From Phytophthora sp. 'mugwort' (taxonomy: Eukaryota; Oomycota; Peronosporomycetes; Peronosporales; Peronosporaceae): a DNA stretch of 64,000 nt. Of the stretch, positions 41,001 through 52,640 are shown one piece after another; positions within the stretch are counted from its first letter, which is position 1, and the number at the start of each line of letters is the position of its first letter. The stretch covers positions 4,154,001-4,218,000 of the forward strand of contig JAUCEF010000017.1 in assembly GCA_033558025.1 (NCBI GenBank), written 5' to 3'. The position numbers and the translations under genes were made by a program. The notes below the pieces were generated by a model that was not told where the DNA came from, ran no database searches, and saw nothing but the letters and a program-made list of their open reading frames with translations.

Positions 41001-43690
41001 TGGCAACAAGGAGAAGCAGTGCCCGACAGCAGTCTGTCGGGCAACTCGGACGGCGGCAAATACCCTCCGATGATCGTCTACAAGTGCTACAAGTCGACCG
41101 TTCCAGAGACTACACTCGTGAATATTCGCGACGGCCGTGGATTTGGCGTCGACATCTGAAAGCTAATCGAGCCGCTGCAGAACGGAACAACGATGCCGAT
41201 CTACAGCAACACAAAAGGTGCTTCAATAACGATTTGGTGCTACGATCCCTCGAGCATTACTTTGCTGAAGTGCCGACGCGAGCAGTCCCGTGTTGCTTCG
41301 TTTGGACGACTTCAGTGGTCATTGGGCTGCTGAAGCGGCCGCATATCCAAAGAGTCTGAATGTGGTTCTCGAACAAGTGCCGCCGGCCTGTACATCGGTT
41401 TGTCAACACGCCGCTATAGCATGGTTGAAACCTCATAAGGACCGCCTGCGGCGTAATGGGTAGGTTCCATCCGCGATCAGCTGTGTGCACGAGTTCCCGG
41501 TCAGCTAGATCGTATCGTGATGGCGCGATGGAAAAAACTGTGTGGGGCGACATGCCAGCATCATCAATTCGCAATGGATTTCGCAAAGCTGGCTTCATTG
41601 AACGCGATGTGGTTGCCGGAGGAGAGTCGCAAGCACCACAAGAAGCCGGTGGTGATGAAGACGTTGTCGCGCTGCTCGAGGAGAGTTGCCTCCTCGACGT
41701 AGATGTCGGCGTGATCGATTCTGGCGATGACTTTGACTAATGGTGCTTTAAAATACAAACCCGAAGAACACGACTGTGGTAAATTACGTAAGGCTCGAAA
41801 TTGTTGAACTTGACCCGTCTACCGCGGGAAGCCCCCCCCCCCAAAGGTGCAGGCACATTATCACTAAGAAAGGTCGTTATTGCTGGCGAAGTCAACCTCT
41901 GCGCCGAGATTGTGTCTCGTTGGCTCGCTCATGACCAAGTCAAACTGGCGGATGTGCAAACGCGTAGCTGCCACACTGCCCCTCGAATAGCTGCAATTTC
42001 TAACTTGCGGCCAGTCTCAGACGAGCACTTCGTATTCCCGACAATAGACGAAATTCGTGACGTGCAGCAAGCAGCTGGCCGCGAACACTGAGGCCCTCGA
42101 GTAGCCCTGGAGGAAGAAGAAGGGGAAGTCATCGTTCATGGTCGTCCATGGATCCCGAGTACAGCGAAAGAGCTCCTCGCACATCTTCTCGTTGTAGAGC
42201 GCACTGAATCGCACGGCCACCGTTGCGACGAACCCCTGACGCCTGTGCTGCAGCAGCGCTTCTACATTTCCCGTCTGAGTGATAAGATATCAAGGTTTGG
42301 CGGTGCTTGTCTGTTGTGCAAACATGTGAAAGGACAACGCATCATCCGCGCCCGTATGGACCGACACCCACGATGTAGCGAAGAAATGAGGCTCTCCATT
42401 GGGATTTCCTGTATCTCGGCAGTAGATATGGAGACACAGCATATCTTCTGGTCGTCAAAGATGAACTGGCTCATTACTGCGAGCTAATCCCGTGCGCCAC
42501 ACCAAATTCGTTTGTAGTTGCAGAGCCTCTTTCAATATGTGGTGCTCGCTATGGATTTCCAGAGATGCTCCAGCCTGGACAAGGAGCACATTTCCGGAAC
42601 GAGGTGATAAAGCATTTGTGTGCGCGGCTAAAGACGGAACAAGTTTTCACGCCTGTGTATACGCCGTATCTCAACGGTAATGTTGAACGACTTAACAAGG
42701 ACGTCCTGCAAGTGGTCCTAATGGAATACAACATCGACATGCATGAATGGCGTTACCTACCACCAGCACTGCAAGCCAACTTGAACCACACTCCAGCCCA
42801 GTCGCTAGGAGGCCACGCTCCCGTTGTACACTCCACGGTTTTTCCCGCATCTTCACCATTGCATGCTGCCTTCAAACGCCGGCCGAAGCGTATCCGCGGC
42901 TGGTTTTTGATTTCGAATGTGTGGATGAATAGCTCGAGTCGCTGCGCAACGCACTGCACGGCATGCACAAAGAGGCCTGGACGCGAAGGATCACCCACAC
43001 AGGACATGGCGGAACGCAAGGGATCAATTGTGAACTTCGATATTGGTGATTTTGTACTCTGGTTACGGATCGGTCAACGCCAGCCCAATAACAAGCTATT
43101 GGGGCTGTGGATTGGGGCATTCAAGTTAATCGAAGCTAGCGCACACTCATTTGTCATTCGGCATCTGGTATCGGGGTGGGAATACGATGTACATGTATCT
43201 CGACTGAAATTCTATGCGGACGCGGAGCTAAACCGGACTGCTGACCTGCTTGAATTGGTGCCAAATCAAGGAGTGATGCTCGGAGTAGATGTGATCTGTG
43301 ATCATCGCTTCAATGCGTCTCTGGAACGCTGGGTATTGCTGCTGTCATGGATGATCTTGGAATCAACCGAGAACGCCTGGGAACATCTCGAGAACCAGCT
43401 GCATTTCGTTCCCACCAAGATACACGACTACATCAATGTCGAGGGATGACGCTCTCCGCGGTCAGGTCGATAACGTTCCAGATACCCGCGAGTTCTGGGG
43501 CAGACCGACCAATAGCAACGACAGACAGGCGCCGCTAGCCAGTGAGCGCTCTGCCGATGTGCAACTTGAAGACCACTTTGCTCAAGGCACGCAGCAGAGC
43601 GATTCTGTTTCCACGCCTCCCGAATCACCTGCTGCTCGTTTCCGCTCGATAACAAAGGCGTCAATAGACGTCAACAACCATGCGTAGCAC
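38060..43690 (+). mobile_element. Truncated Gypsy-type retroelement without LTRs, interrupted by a pogo-like transposon
   Basis: Plus-strand order: Gag (TVSAVIDADTTTAIQARC; LKAQISRLIGLERRDCKSDD; knuckle start CLFCKGAH), protease (YTPDTGANRSTIP; VILLGRDALKALGID near 39060), RNase H (PEAELLVFTDTSLTGYHMV, KHNELNWTFVEKAA near 39740-39940), integrase (42360-42790) and chromodomain (EWYDVHV..., then RWVLLLSWMILESTENAWE near 43330-43390). The reverse transcriptase palm is absent: sequence jumps near 39480 from the start of RT to ALQYFVCATNWLKDLLPEYA. The integrase motif expected to hold the second Asp reads LQPGQGAHFRNE, so that Asp is lost. Many frameshifts; no LTR seen at either end. Confidence 0.72.
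40108..41877 (+). mobile_element. Pogo/CENP-B-like transposon with TIRs and TA duplication, nested in the retroelement
   Basis: 1770 bp. Left end CCGACCCTTTTTAGTTATAA; right end, reverse complemented, ACGACCTTTCTTAGTGATAA: 16 of the first 20 agree, and more beyond. TA flanks both sides (40106-40107 and 41878-41879). Taking the element and one TA out makes the retroelement RNase H frame continuous. Inside, the plus strand encodes N-terminal ANYKKLETIN, a CENP-B-type HTH (STMWQRLFRRRHRLSMRRRM near 40755), the first catalytic block NADQTAVLYEYLPNK (near 40905), the second DDFSGHWAAEAA (near 41310) and a CTSVCQ...KPHKDRLR block. Stops and frameshifts make the enzyme inactive. Confidence 0.82.
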
Positions 43691-44189
43691 TGCGGATAAG
43701 CTTACAAGTATTGACTAGGTCTCATAGGTAATGGATGACCTCCAATTGCTGTTCGCTAAACTTTCCGGCATCAACAAAGTTTCAAGCGTCTGCACCACGC
43801 TAAGTCAATGAAGTTGATAGGGTTAGCCTAAATCCAGAATAATGTTTTTTTGTGCGGCACGCGCCGAAATTAGGCAAAAGCGTAGCCCGGTTTGTGCGTT
43901 TGAGGGCGATTTCCATCGTACGTAGCGCTGTCACAAGCGATTCTCCAGTGATTGGAGTTGAAGACCGTCCTATTTCGTTCATCAACCCGAAACGTGGGAT
44001 GTACAAGCTATACAAGCATTACCATTACACGACCGTAGATTCTACCCATTCCCACTTTATCACTTGCACTTATCCAAGGCAAAAACTTAAAATATGGTCC
44101 AACGTATTGCAAGCGATAGCAATCTTGGAAATCCCAGAGATACATCAGGTTTCAGCGCCAGCGTCTTCGTCGGTACTGGAACTGCTCGC
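43691..44189. other. Junction region, no gene recognised
   Basis: Between the retroelement and the methyltransferase remnant. The plus-strand frame beginning at 43852 is open here, but its first 100 residues have no recognised domain. The methyltransferase similarity begins near 44170. Confidence 0.4.
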
Positions 44190-44990
44190 TCGGTTATCAG
44201 AATTACCCCCAACCGATGATGACTCAATGGAGATAATCGACGTCGGGGATGGAGCGGGAAAATGGCGCCTTCCTTCCAGTATGATAAATCGCCTAAGTAA
44301 TTTACAGACGCGCATGCAACGGTTAGTAGCTGTAGCGCATGCTACAGCTACTAACCGTTATTTTGCAATAGAAAGAAGTATCCGGAGGCCCACGTGACGT
44401 TTGTGAATTCATCGGCCCCATGCTGGAAATTGCTAATCGAGAGCACAAGGAGAACGAGTCGCTCGACGCGCAACAGTTCGCCTACCTCCGGGTTATTTCG
44501 GGATGTACGAACCCAGTCGACCCGTGGATCTCATTTTCTCCAATGCGTCGCTGCAGTAGGTAAATGCAGAAAACACATAGATATTTTGCCCGACTGTACT
44601 CGTCCCTGAAGCCGGGCGGTGTGATGGCGTTTCCAATCCCAGACTCGCGTCTTCAGCCGAGTCACCAGCGTATGGTGGAGGCGGTGGCGCAGTTGGGAGT
44701 GAGCGACCGCGTGAGTGCGGTGGGTGACCTGCGAGAAAAATCCGAATTTCTACTTAGAGATATTCAGGGCTGTCGACAACCACGTGGAACTCGGCATGTA
44801 GACTGCGACGTATGCGCTGGTCCTCGAGGGCGACAACTCGGTAGCCGATTTCTCGGGATCTACCGCTCTTTGGCAGTACATGAAAACTCCTGGGGAACCA
44901 TCCAAGGTATCGCGAACCCAGTGTCTCGAAGATGGTAAGTTGATTAATGTCAACTTCGAAGCAGAATGCAAGATTCGCCTAAGCAACGCT
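44190..44990 (+). pseudogene. Trans-aconitate-methyltransferase-like SAM-dependent methyltransferase, decayed
   Basis: Blocks of a class I methyltransferase appear in order on the plus strand. These are LELLARLSELPPTDDDSMEI with motif I IDVGDGAGK (usual Gly-Cys/Gly-Thr-Gly altered), PMLEIANREHKENESLDAQQ (44413-44472), PVDLIFSNASLQ (44515-44550), YSSLKPGGVMAFPIPDSRLQ (44595-44655) and PSHQRMVEAVAQLGVSDRV. Later come VLEGDNSVADFSGSTALWQY and MKTPGEP near 44880. This matches the Tam-type pattern (trans-aconitate 2-methyltransferase and relatives). At least three frameshifts, and a 42-bp perfect hairpin lies where the strand after motif I should be. A host gene turned pseudogene or carried here by a transposon. 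Confidence 0.6.
44318..44359. repeat. Perfect 19-bp inverted repeat with 4-nt loop
   Basis: Arms 44318-44336 (AACGGTTAGTAGCTGTAGC) and 44341-44359 are exact inverted copies; the loop is GCAT. It lies inside the methyltransferase remnant. The flanking sequence does not continue the symmetry. Confidence 0.95.
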
Positions 44991-45119
44991 CTGTCTGCTA
45001 CCGTATGTAGTCGTGAACGCGTGCCAACGTTCACTGCTGATATTCAATCGCGAAGGACATGATGAAGATGTGGTCTCATGCCAATCTTCTTGTTTTTGGC
45101 TTCCCACTGCAATGATGTA

Positions 45120-45595
45120 ACCTCTACTGCACACTTGAAGAAGCTTGGTACAATGACTTGATGATTAAGGCCTTTTTGACGGCGCTGGCCGCTAAGTACG
45201 ACAACAACAATACTATATTTCTACCACGTGTACAGTTACCTGACAAGAGCAAGGGCGACCAAGTGCCTGAAGATACCCGGTCGAAACTTGAGAAAGCGAC
45301 GGGATAATACATCTTCATGCGTATCAATCAGAACAAGAGTCACTGGGTGTGCATTGGGGTGGATAAGAACAAAAAGAAAAAATCCTACGTTACGAAGTGT
45401 TGGGATGGAGACATTGGGAAATGCTACCTGAGCTCATCTCGCTCAGCAAGATCACAACGAGGAAGGCGTCAGGAAGATGGAAGCTTTAACACACATCTAA
45501 TTTTTGCTTGCACGTTTTGCCCAGGTCTCTCCATGTATTCAACCGATAAGTCAGATCATATAGTTTTAGGTCTACCTTCTCTGATTATGTAAATG
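45120..45595 (+). pseudogene. Ulp1/C48-type cysteine protease fragment
   Basis: The plus strand reads WYNDLMIKAFLTALAAKYDN (about 45147), then IFLPRVQLPDKSKGDQVPED, a stop at 45305, and IFMRINQNKSHWVCIGVDKN with the His of the C48 catalytic triad (HWVC). In oomycetes such domains are often encoded by DNA transposons. The Asp and Cys blocks were not found before the frame is lost near 45420. Inactive fragment. Confidence 0.5.
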
Positions 45596-45599
45596 CATT

Positions 45600-46403
45600 C
45601 GTAGTATTTTGTCGGTGCTGCGTCGACAGCGAGGCCCGATGCCAGTCTTCATTTTGACAAAGCCCTGCCAACATGAATTCACCAAGTTCTGGAACATGCA
45701 CAAACCATCGGGAGAAACGTCATTACTTCGCGGGGAGTTGGTGACGTGATGACATACGTTTGAGCAAAAAATCAACTAGTTTATCAGCAAAAATCCTAAA
45801 TATATATTTTGCACTAGTACGTGATGGAATGTTCGGGTGTTGTAAAAAAAATACTCGAACATGGGTATGCAATGAACAATGCATATGTAATGCATGTACA
45901 CAGCTTTTGTTTTGAAAACTAGGTAATATCACCTGCTTTATATATTTCAAGAAGTGGATGGGTATAACCGCCAAGGCTGGTTTCAACATCGAAGTCCGCA
46001 ACTCATTTCACTGGGTGAAGGCATAAAAAGGACAGAGTGGAACCTCGACACCCCGGAGGGTCAGAAAATACGCTCCCGCCTCGTAAACGAAGGAAGGGGC
46101 CAAATCGGAAGGACGCGTCATACAATCAGGGTTGCCGAATATTGCATTCTTATCTATTGCAACCAAGCACACCAAATAAATTCTTACAGCACCAGACAAA
46201 CAAAGCAATGAAGCTTATTGAAGTGAATGAAGACAGGAAGATAGAAAAAAAATTGATGCAATCAAGTATACGGTTGTATTATATGCTGGGAACTCTGGAC
46301 AGTGTGGGCATTCCTATAGTCGGCATCCTGCAGAAGGAGATAAGCATCTCAAGCGGGTAAGGCTGCAGATCGTGGTGATGCTAACCAAACGGTTCGAGCA
46401 AAA
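45600..46403. other. No gene recognised
   Basis: AT-rich stretch with short frames (45954-46211 plus, 46008-46208 minus) lacking known domains. It separates the Ulp1 fragment from the hAT B remnant. Confidence 0.4.
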
Positions 46404-48303
46404 TTATAGAATCGTCGGAGCATGTTTAATGTCGGAGTGGGGGGGGGGGGAATCCAAGGAGCTCATAAGCTGGCTGCGCTTCTCCACCATGCGGCGTTTC
46501 TGTAGCCGCTCGACAACAGACACGACTGCCTCCTCTTCCTCCTGCTGGTCGCCTTCCTGCGTCGGCGCCGCCATCCATAGCATGAAACGTCTTACAAATT
46601 TATACTTACTATTTACGTACGATGTAGTACGAAGCATGCAGGATGATATCCAGCAGCGGCGACTCATGTTCAGGAAGAGGATGGTCTCGAGCTGCACCGG
46701 TCCCATCGCTTGCCTTGGCTGAAAACCCGCTCAACAATGTTAGAGGTTTGCGGGATATGATGCACCAGATCGTACCTCAGCGCGCATCGAGCATTTATTT
46801 TATGACGAGCCACTAAAGCGCAAATAGCAAAGGAAATAGTTACCTCGGCGCATCCACTCTTCGGCTTTTAAGAGATCTCTCGGCGAAACTCAGCTTTTGG
46901 AGCGTCCCTTGAGCCGGCCGCTGTAGGACCGCTAGTGGACCTTACCAAAAAGAGGGCCATTCCGGCGAGACCATCACGTGTCAGCCACTGACTAAGCCCA
47001 TTCTACACTTGAACACATGCTTTTTCAAAGGCTGCAAACTTGACATTTGGGGCTTGGGGCGCCAGGTAGCTGCCGAGCGACAGCTCTTTCTCCATCAAAC
47101 GGTCGAACAGGGTGCGGGCATCGGCCATAGTCAAGTCTGTCTCCTCTTGCAGTTTTTTGCTTACCGATTCAAAGTCCTTGAGATCTTCCAAAGCTGCTCG
47201 AAGTTGCCTCTCTTCCAGTCGCGATGGCAAGTATGCGGCAAGGTCATCGTCAGCCGTGTCCTGGAAGGGCTTGAGCCTGAAGAACCTCTCCGCCATAGCG
47301 AACGTGGACAACCAACGGGGTGCCTGACGGATGACTGGCCTCAGCGATGTCTTCTGACTGTGTGGACCACACGAAACCTCAAGTTAGAATAAACCTAACA
47401 ATAAGAATAAAATCACGACAATGCTTACCGCAACTTTGCCGACTGATTGAGGCCGCGGAGGAACTCCATAAGCCCGCTGATCTTGTCGAGGACATCACTG
47501 TATGCCTCCAGGTACATGGACATCGCGAGATTCAGGCGATGGCTGGCGCAGCCCACCATCGATAACTTTAGCCCTATGCAATGTTGATGTTGACCGAGCA
47601 TTTATCTCCAACCAGGAAACGGACACACTCAATGTGCCATTTCACTGGATTCAGAATGGCTTTCAGAAATGCGATGTGATCGTCGGCATCATGATGGGGG
47701 TCATTTGAGCTCCCCTCCGGTCCAGGAGAAGTGCCATAGCCAGCGCGGAAACGGCATAGTCTCTTGCTTGCCATCGTGGCCAAACGCGGCAAAGTAAGCC
47801 AGGTAGTGCTCGCTTTTAAACGACCACCCGTCAAAACCGATACCGAAATTGGCAGGAAGGTAGTCACTGATCACGCGCATCACCTCCTCGTGCACCGCGG
47901 TCAGTACATCACCACCGTGTCGTCACAGACCGGCTCCAGAGACGTGTAGCGCCAGTTAGCGCGTTCTCGCAAAAAGGGAGTGGAAGACTAGTGCAGACGA
48001 GCCGATCAATCCAGCCAAATATGTTTGCACTCTTCTTGTCGACGAATGACAAGAGGGTACCGTTGTTTTCACCTTGGAAGCTGTCAAGGGTACCTTCGAA
48101 GTCGAGATGCTGGCTGTAGACGTGGCTGATCAGGTTTGTGTAGCCACGCTTGGCATCTTGTGTGCGCTGAGCACCGCAACGAAAGCGGCAGTAGCCCGTC
48201 ACGTCTTCGTTGTCGTCAATATTTGGCTTGAAAACACGTTATAAATCTGCTTCTTGGAGTAGCGAGACGCTGAAGGGGCTGTTGGAGATAGAAATTCGTC
48301 CAT
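46404..48303 (-). pseudogene. hAT transposase B, near full length but broken
   Basis: Minus strand from ATG 48303 (MDEFLSPTAPSASRYSKKQI). A BED finger follows (YCRFRCGAQRTQDAKRGYTN, LISHVYSQH), then SFVDKKSANIFGWIDRLVC, VISDYLPANFGIGFDGWSFK (first catalytic Asp region, near 47840), VGCASHRLNLAMSMYLEAYS (near 47530) and LNQSAKLR ending at a GTAAGC donor. Next are FRLKPFQDTADDDLAAYLPS (near 47270) and LEDLKDFESVSKKLQEETDL. The C-terminal dimerisation region is reduced to ETILFLNMSRR near 46690, followed by an acidic tail (QQEEEEAVVSVVERLQKRR). Frameshifts occur near 48235, 47900 and 47000. The intron after KLR is at the same position as in hAT A. A G10 run (46439-46448) lies near the end. Confidence 0.68.
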
Positions 48304-48639
48304 GCTCTTCGATGAAAATGGAAAATGAAAGATGTGTGTGCTCTCCGTTGTGCTCCCAAGTCGGGGTGTCCAAACGGTTGGTTCTGGCGGTAGGATCGAG
48401 AGTTTGTGGCCACAAGAGGGTTGATTGAATAAAAAACGTCGTGTAGGATTGGCGATTAATGGATATTTGACCAATGAATAGGTCATTGCTCGGGATCAAA
48501 CACCAAAAATAAAATACTGGCATGGCAATCCGAGGCGCTGAAATAAATTATTTTTTGGGAAACATTACCATTTCTTATTGCCATATATTGTTTTAGGAAA
48601 CCCTGCTGTAGGCACGTACCAAGACAGCGAGCGTATGAC

Positions 48640-49855
48640 GCTTTACCTGCGATGACCCGTCAAACCGTACTCGGACGTCGAGCCGGCTGACGCCGAGCCC
48701 TGGAGAGCCTTGGAGGCCGACCCCACGTCCTTGAGCGCTTCGAACAGCTCGTAGAGACGGTGGCTCGAGTCCGCCGACGGCAGCAACTGAGCAAGCTCGT
48801 CATCATCTCTATCTACAAACAGCAGCAGCTCAAAACATATCATTTGAGCATTGTAAATGGGGAGCCAAGCGCATTTGCTGGAGGATGATTGGTCGAAGGT
48901 CCGTCTTCGATATGTACTCACATCAAAATTTAACATGCAACTTAGAGCAAGTAATTGTGTTACAGAACAGACAAATGTAAACCCTCAGTTTGGTCGAGTG
49001 GGTCAGCGTCCGCAGGTTGATTATGAGTGCCTGGGCAGTTCAAGGTCACGGCTCGGTTGAGCCTGTGTCTCGCGCATCCAACCAGGGTTGCCCCTATTAA
49101 GGTGGCCAGGCGACGATGTACGGAGCGGTTGTCGCCCACGAAGAGCAAACACTGCCCAAGCCGCTTGTCATTGTCGCGAGCCATCATCGTCGGTGAGAAA
49201 GTCACGATACGTGGCTGCGGAGACGTCATCGGTATCGTCATTGACGAGTGGAGCCATGCAAAGTAACGGGCGCCCGCAACCCCCTTGACCTCGTACCATG
49301 CGAACACCGTTATGTAGTGGTCCGAGGGATGGCTCCATCAGCCCTCAAGGGCGAGGCCAAAACGCTCAGGCATTTTTCCCGCGACCGCAGTCTCTATGGC
49401 ACGCGTCACCGCCTCCATGACAAGCCGGAGTGTCTCTACAGATACAGGCTTATGGTTTGTATACCTCATATCGCATGTAAAGTAATGTTAGTCAATCAAC
49501 CAGAAATTGCATATAAGTGACTAGCATTCGTACCATCACGAAATCTTAAAACGAGAGCGGCAAGTAGCACTTTGTCCGCACCTAGAGCCAACCGAACAAG
49601 TTCTAGGCTAAGTGCTGAATGTAATGCGTGAGCGACCCCGTCTCGGCGGGCGTCGCCGCCATCAGTTCCTCGGTGTAATGGGTGCTCGCGCCTAATGCGC
49701 TGCATCAACCCCGTACCCGTTACACACTTCCGGACCGTGCCGCACCGGCAATCGAGTACCACCTCGTTGTACTGGTCGCGACTGGAAGTAGTAGGTGGCC
49801 AGCTGCTGTTGGTGAAGGTGGCGATCGCAGGGGCGAAAGCGGGAGAAGCGAACAT
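48640..49855 (-). pseudogene. hAT transposase C, decayed
   Basis: Starts MFASPAFAPAIATFTN at 49855. A BED-type block follows (DQYNEVVLDCRCGTVRKCVT, RIRREHP), resembling hAT A exon 1 (TFTN and RREHP shared). Downstream on the minus strand: FVGDNRSVHRRLATLIGATL, VGCARHRLNRAVT (near 49120), ELLLFVDRDDDELAQLLPSA and LYELFEALKDVGSASKALQG (near 48750). The dimerisation domain is missing. It lies in tandem with hAT B. Confidence 0.62.
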
Positions 49856-51144
49856 CTTGGGGGCGTTGGAAGGGCTGGAGGGGTTTCTGGTGAAATCAGG
49901 AATGTAGTGAGCTGCGAGGAGCGTTTGCTAGCCAGTTTGGCCTAGCAGCGGGTGGTTGGCTGCCCGGACGTCACAATACATATGTCAATTATTCCAGCCC
50001 CCGAAAAAGTAACTGGTATTTAACCGGTTTACAACCGCAATACATTATTGTTCGAAATCTATTGCAATAATTTGTGCATTAATTTATTTTTCGGCATTCC
50101 TCCATACAATCGAGCAGTTGCAACACTCCGCGAATAGGTGTTGAAGGTTGTTCAGCGATCCGGCCACAAACATATTTTAATTTATTCATTGCATTCGTGA
50201 AGCTATCCCATCACACGGTAAAAGAGCTGACGGCGAAGAAATAAAAATATTATCTGGGAAATATTTGTAGATTCCACCACACAGCACTTGGATATTATCC
50301 TGTGGTTCTGGACACTGTTCTTAACACATCTGCTGTCACCTCGGAGTATGCCGTTCCCGCTTTGGGCCGCGAACCTAGCAAACACAAACGTGGACGCCCG
50401 TAAAACAGTAAATGAAGCTGCACAACAATCAACCTTCTTTTTGCAGTTTTCTTATCACCACCAAGCCACCACAGCAACCACACCAGCAGTTAGACACCCT
50501 ATGTACAACAATATAAAACTATACCCAGAATACAGGATCCGTTTTAGATACCCGGGGTCGAGATGGGGCCACTCAGTCCCGCCAAACGCTTCATATGTTG
50601 TTGTAGCAAGATGGTCCTTGTGCTAACGACTGCGATTTTAATGCCCTTAACAGCATCGGTATATTAAACTGCTGGTTTCCGCTGCAACGTCAAATCTATA
50701 GGACCATGCCCTTTCCTGAAAACCCATACTTTTATGGACACCATACAAACCTCTGTGTTAAATAAGCAGTACTGAGTGAAGATGCGCTTGTGCTCGATCA
50801 CAATAAGGCAACGGCGAGGCATGGTGTCCACAAGCTGGAGCAAACTCTCCTGCTCGATGGAGACCAAAGCAGCCATTATGGATTTCGAGATCGCTACAGT
50901 GGTGTACTGGAGATCATGGGCATATACCTCAGCTACTGAACCCGACCAAACGTGGTTGCAGTCGGGGGGCGTGCTGGCGAAACCATATTCTCGACGTGGT
51001 TGTAGTCAGGCGAGCGGGCTTACAAAACCATGGTGTCGACTTCCACATTTTACAAGAAGCTTGTCGTTTCACGAGAGGCGCGTTATCTTGCTCGAAAGTG
51101 AAGTCGACATCATGCTTAGGGTGAGTAAACGGTTAGCATATACA
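49856..51144. other. No gene recognised
   Basis: A 1.3-kb stretch upstream of the Copia element. The frame 50288-50626 (plus) has a hydrophobic N-terminus but no known family. 50776-51279 (plus) runs into the Copia LTR and is not credible as a gene. No RNA gene or repeat seen. Confidence 0.4.
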
Positions 51145-51149
51145 ATTTA

Positions 51150-51479
51150 TGTCAGGTGGTGTTATCCAGTCGAGTTCTCGACTCGGCGGTTGGCTGATTT
51201 CTCGACTCGGCAGCTAGTTGAGGCTTCGACTCGACGATTAGCCGAGTTCTGGACTCGGCTGTTGGCCGAATACTGGTGATGGTTACAGTCGCTTTCCGTT
51301 TTATGTGATCTCGGCGCGGTGGTTACGTCGTCGTTAGTAACCGGTCCTACATACGAAAAAAACGCACAAGAGAGGTAAGACCGTAGGAAGAAGTAGCCTA
51401 ACGTGCATAATGAACTTACTTTGACTTTTGCCACTCATCACTTAAGCAGCCTCTGTGCCATGTGCCCTGCAGCCGACAG
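51150..51479 (+). repeat. Copia 5' LTR
   Basis: 330 bp, TGTCAGG...CCGACA. It contains four 24-bp tandem units at 51178-51273, each starting TCGACTCGG or a close variant. Differences to the 3' LTR include a 2-bp length change near the start and several transitions near the end. Confidence 0.92.
51178..51273. repeat. Four 24-bp tandem units inside the Copia LTR
   Basis: Units start at 51178, 51202, 51226 and 51250 with TCGACTCGG, TCGACTCGG, TCGACTCGA and TGGACTCGG. The same array is at 56136-56231 in the other LTR. CGAG/CTCG words in each unit make them partly self-complementary. The array lies in the probable U3, so it may hold regulatory sites. Confidence 0.85.
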
Positions 51480-51497
51480 GTTATGAGCTCAACGCCC

Positions 51498-52640
51498 ATG
51501 GATCAAGCTGCTCAGAATCAAGCCCAAGCGCCAGCCGTGACCCAAGCCGACGATGAGCCAGTACAGCCTCCAGCGCGGGCGATGGTATGGCCAGGCTGCT
51601 GGATCTGATCACCGAGCGGAAGGGTGACATCGGAGCTCGCCTCAACAGGCTTGAAGCTCGTCGAGACGAGGACGACCAGGCTTCGGTCGTGTCCGCCAGC
51701 AGCAGCACATTTCGCACTTAAGCGGAGACGCCCGCGGGATAGGCTGAAACCTGACGTTGGCCTCGCTCGAAGACGAAGTCATGCCAAGTCCAGCGTGAAA
51801 GCACGCAGCAGCACCTGGTCAACAGCGACTCGGCGGAGGGGACGGTGGGCAAGGCAAGCCGTTGCAGCCACCACGTGAACCGGCGTACAGGCCGGTACCA
51901 ACGTCGTCGTTCTTCGCGGCGCAGATGCTCCTGCAGCTGAGGGACATGAAGCTCGCCATCGAGAACTTTGATGGGAAGGAGGTGTACCCGGGCATCGGAT
52001 CAGGATTTGGTCCATGGGGGAAGAGGTTCCTGCGGCAGCTTAGAATCGCCAAGGATCTCAGCAGGTGCATGTGGACCGAGGCCATTAAGCTTGATGTCCT
52101 TGGTCGCTATTTGACCGGCAAAGCGGGTCTGCATTCCACAGCCAGGTGAACACCTGGAACGCCGAGAACCCCCACGTCTGGTACTCGATGGACTGGATGA
52201 ACATTAAGCTCGGCCCCAGGATCTCCAAGTAGCAAGCGTTCAAGCTCTTCACATGAAGAAGAGGGAGGCCGTTTCGTAGAGCATACACATGCTTTTTTTT
52301 AATGACTGTCAGCGATGCAGCTGGCGGTACTCACGACCCAGTACTCAAAAATATCGCCAAATACGCAAGCCTCTCAGCTGAGTTCCAAGGTGTTCTCCTC
52401 GCGCGACTCAACCCGCAGCGAGAGGATTTTTGAGACAAGCAGAGGAACTTGTGCATTTCGCCCAGTTGAACGATCTTAGCGTCCGTCTGGGATCCAAGCT
52501 AATGGTGGCCACCGTTAAGAGCACTGGTGTCGGGCGGTACAGATCCGGCGAAGCGCGCCAAGGAAAGAAATCAGGCGCCTGTTTCAACTGTGGCAAGGAA
52601 GACCCCTACAAGCGCGACTGCTTGAGCACGAAGAAGAAGA
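51498..52640 (+). pseudogene. Copia Gag, several frameshifts
   Basis: Starts MDQAAQNQAQAPAVTQADDE at 51498. After shifts it reads MARLLDLITERKGDIGARLN (near 51590) and LRDMKLAIENFDGKEVYPGI, then GKRFLRQLRIAKDL (near 51940-52050), the usual Copia Gag core. Then comes AEELVHFAQLNDL (near 52440) and a knuckle CFNCGKEDPYKRDC (52580-52621), in which the zinc-binding His has become Pro. Non-functional. Confidence 0.7.
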
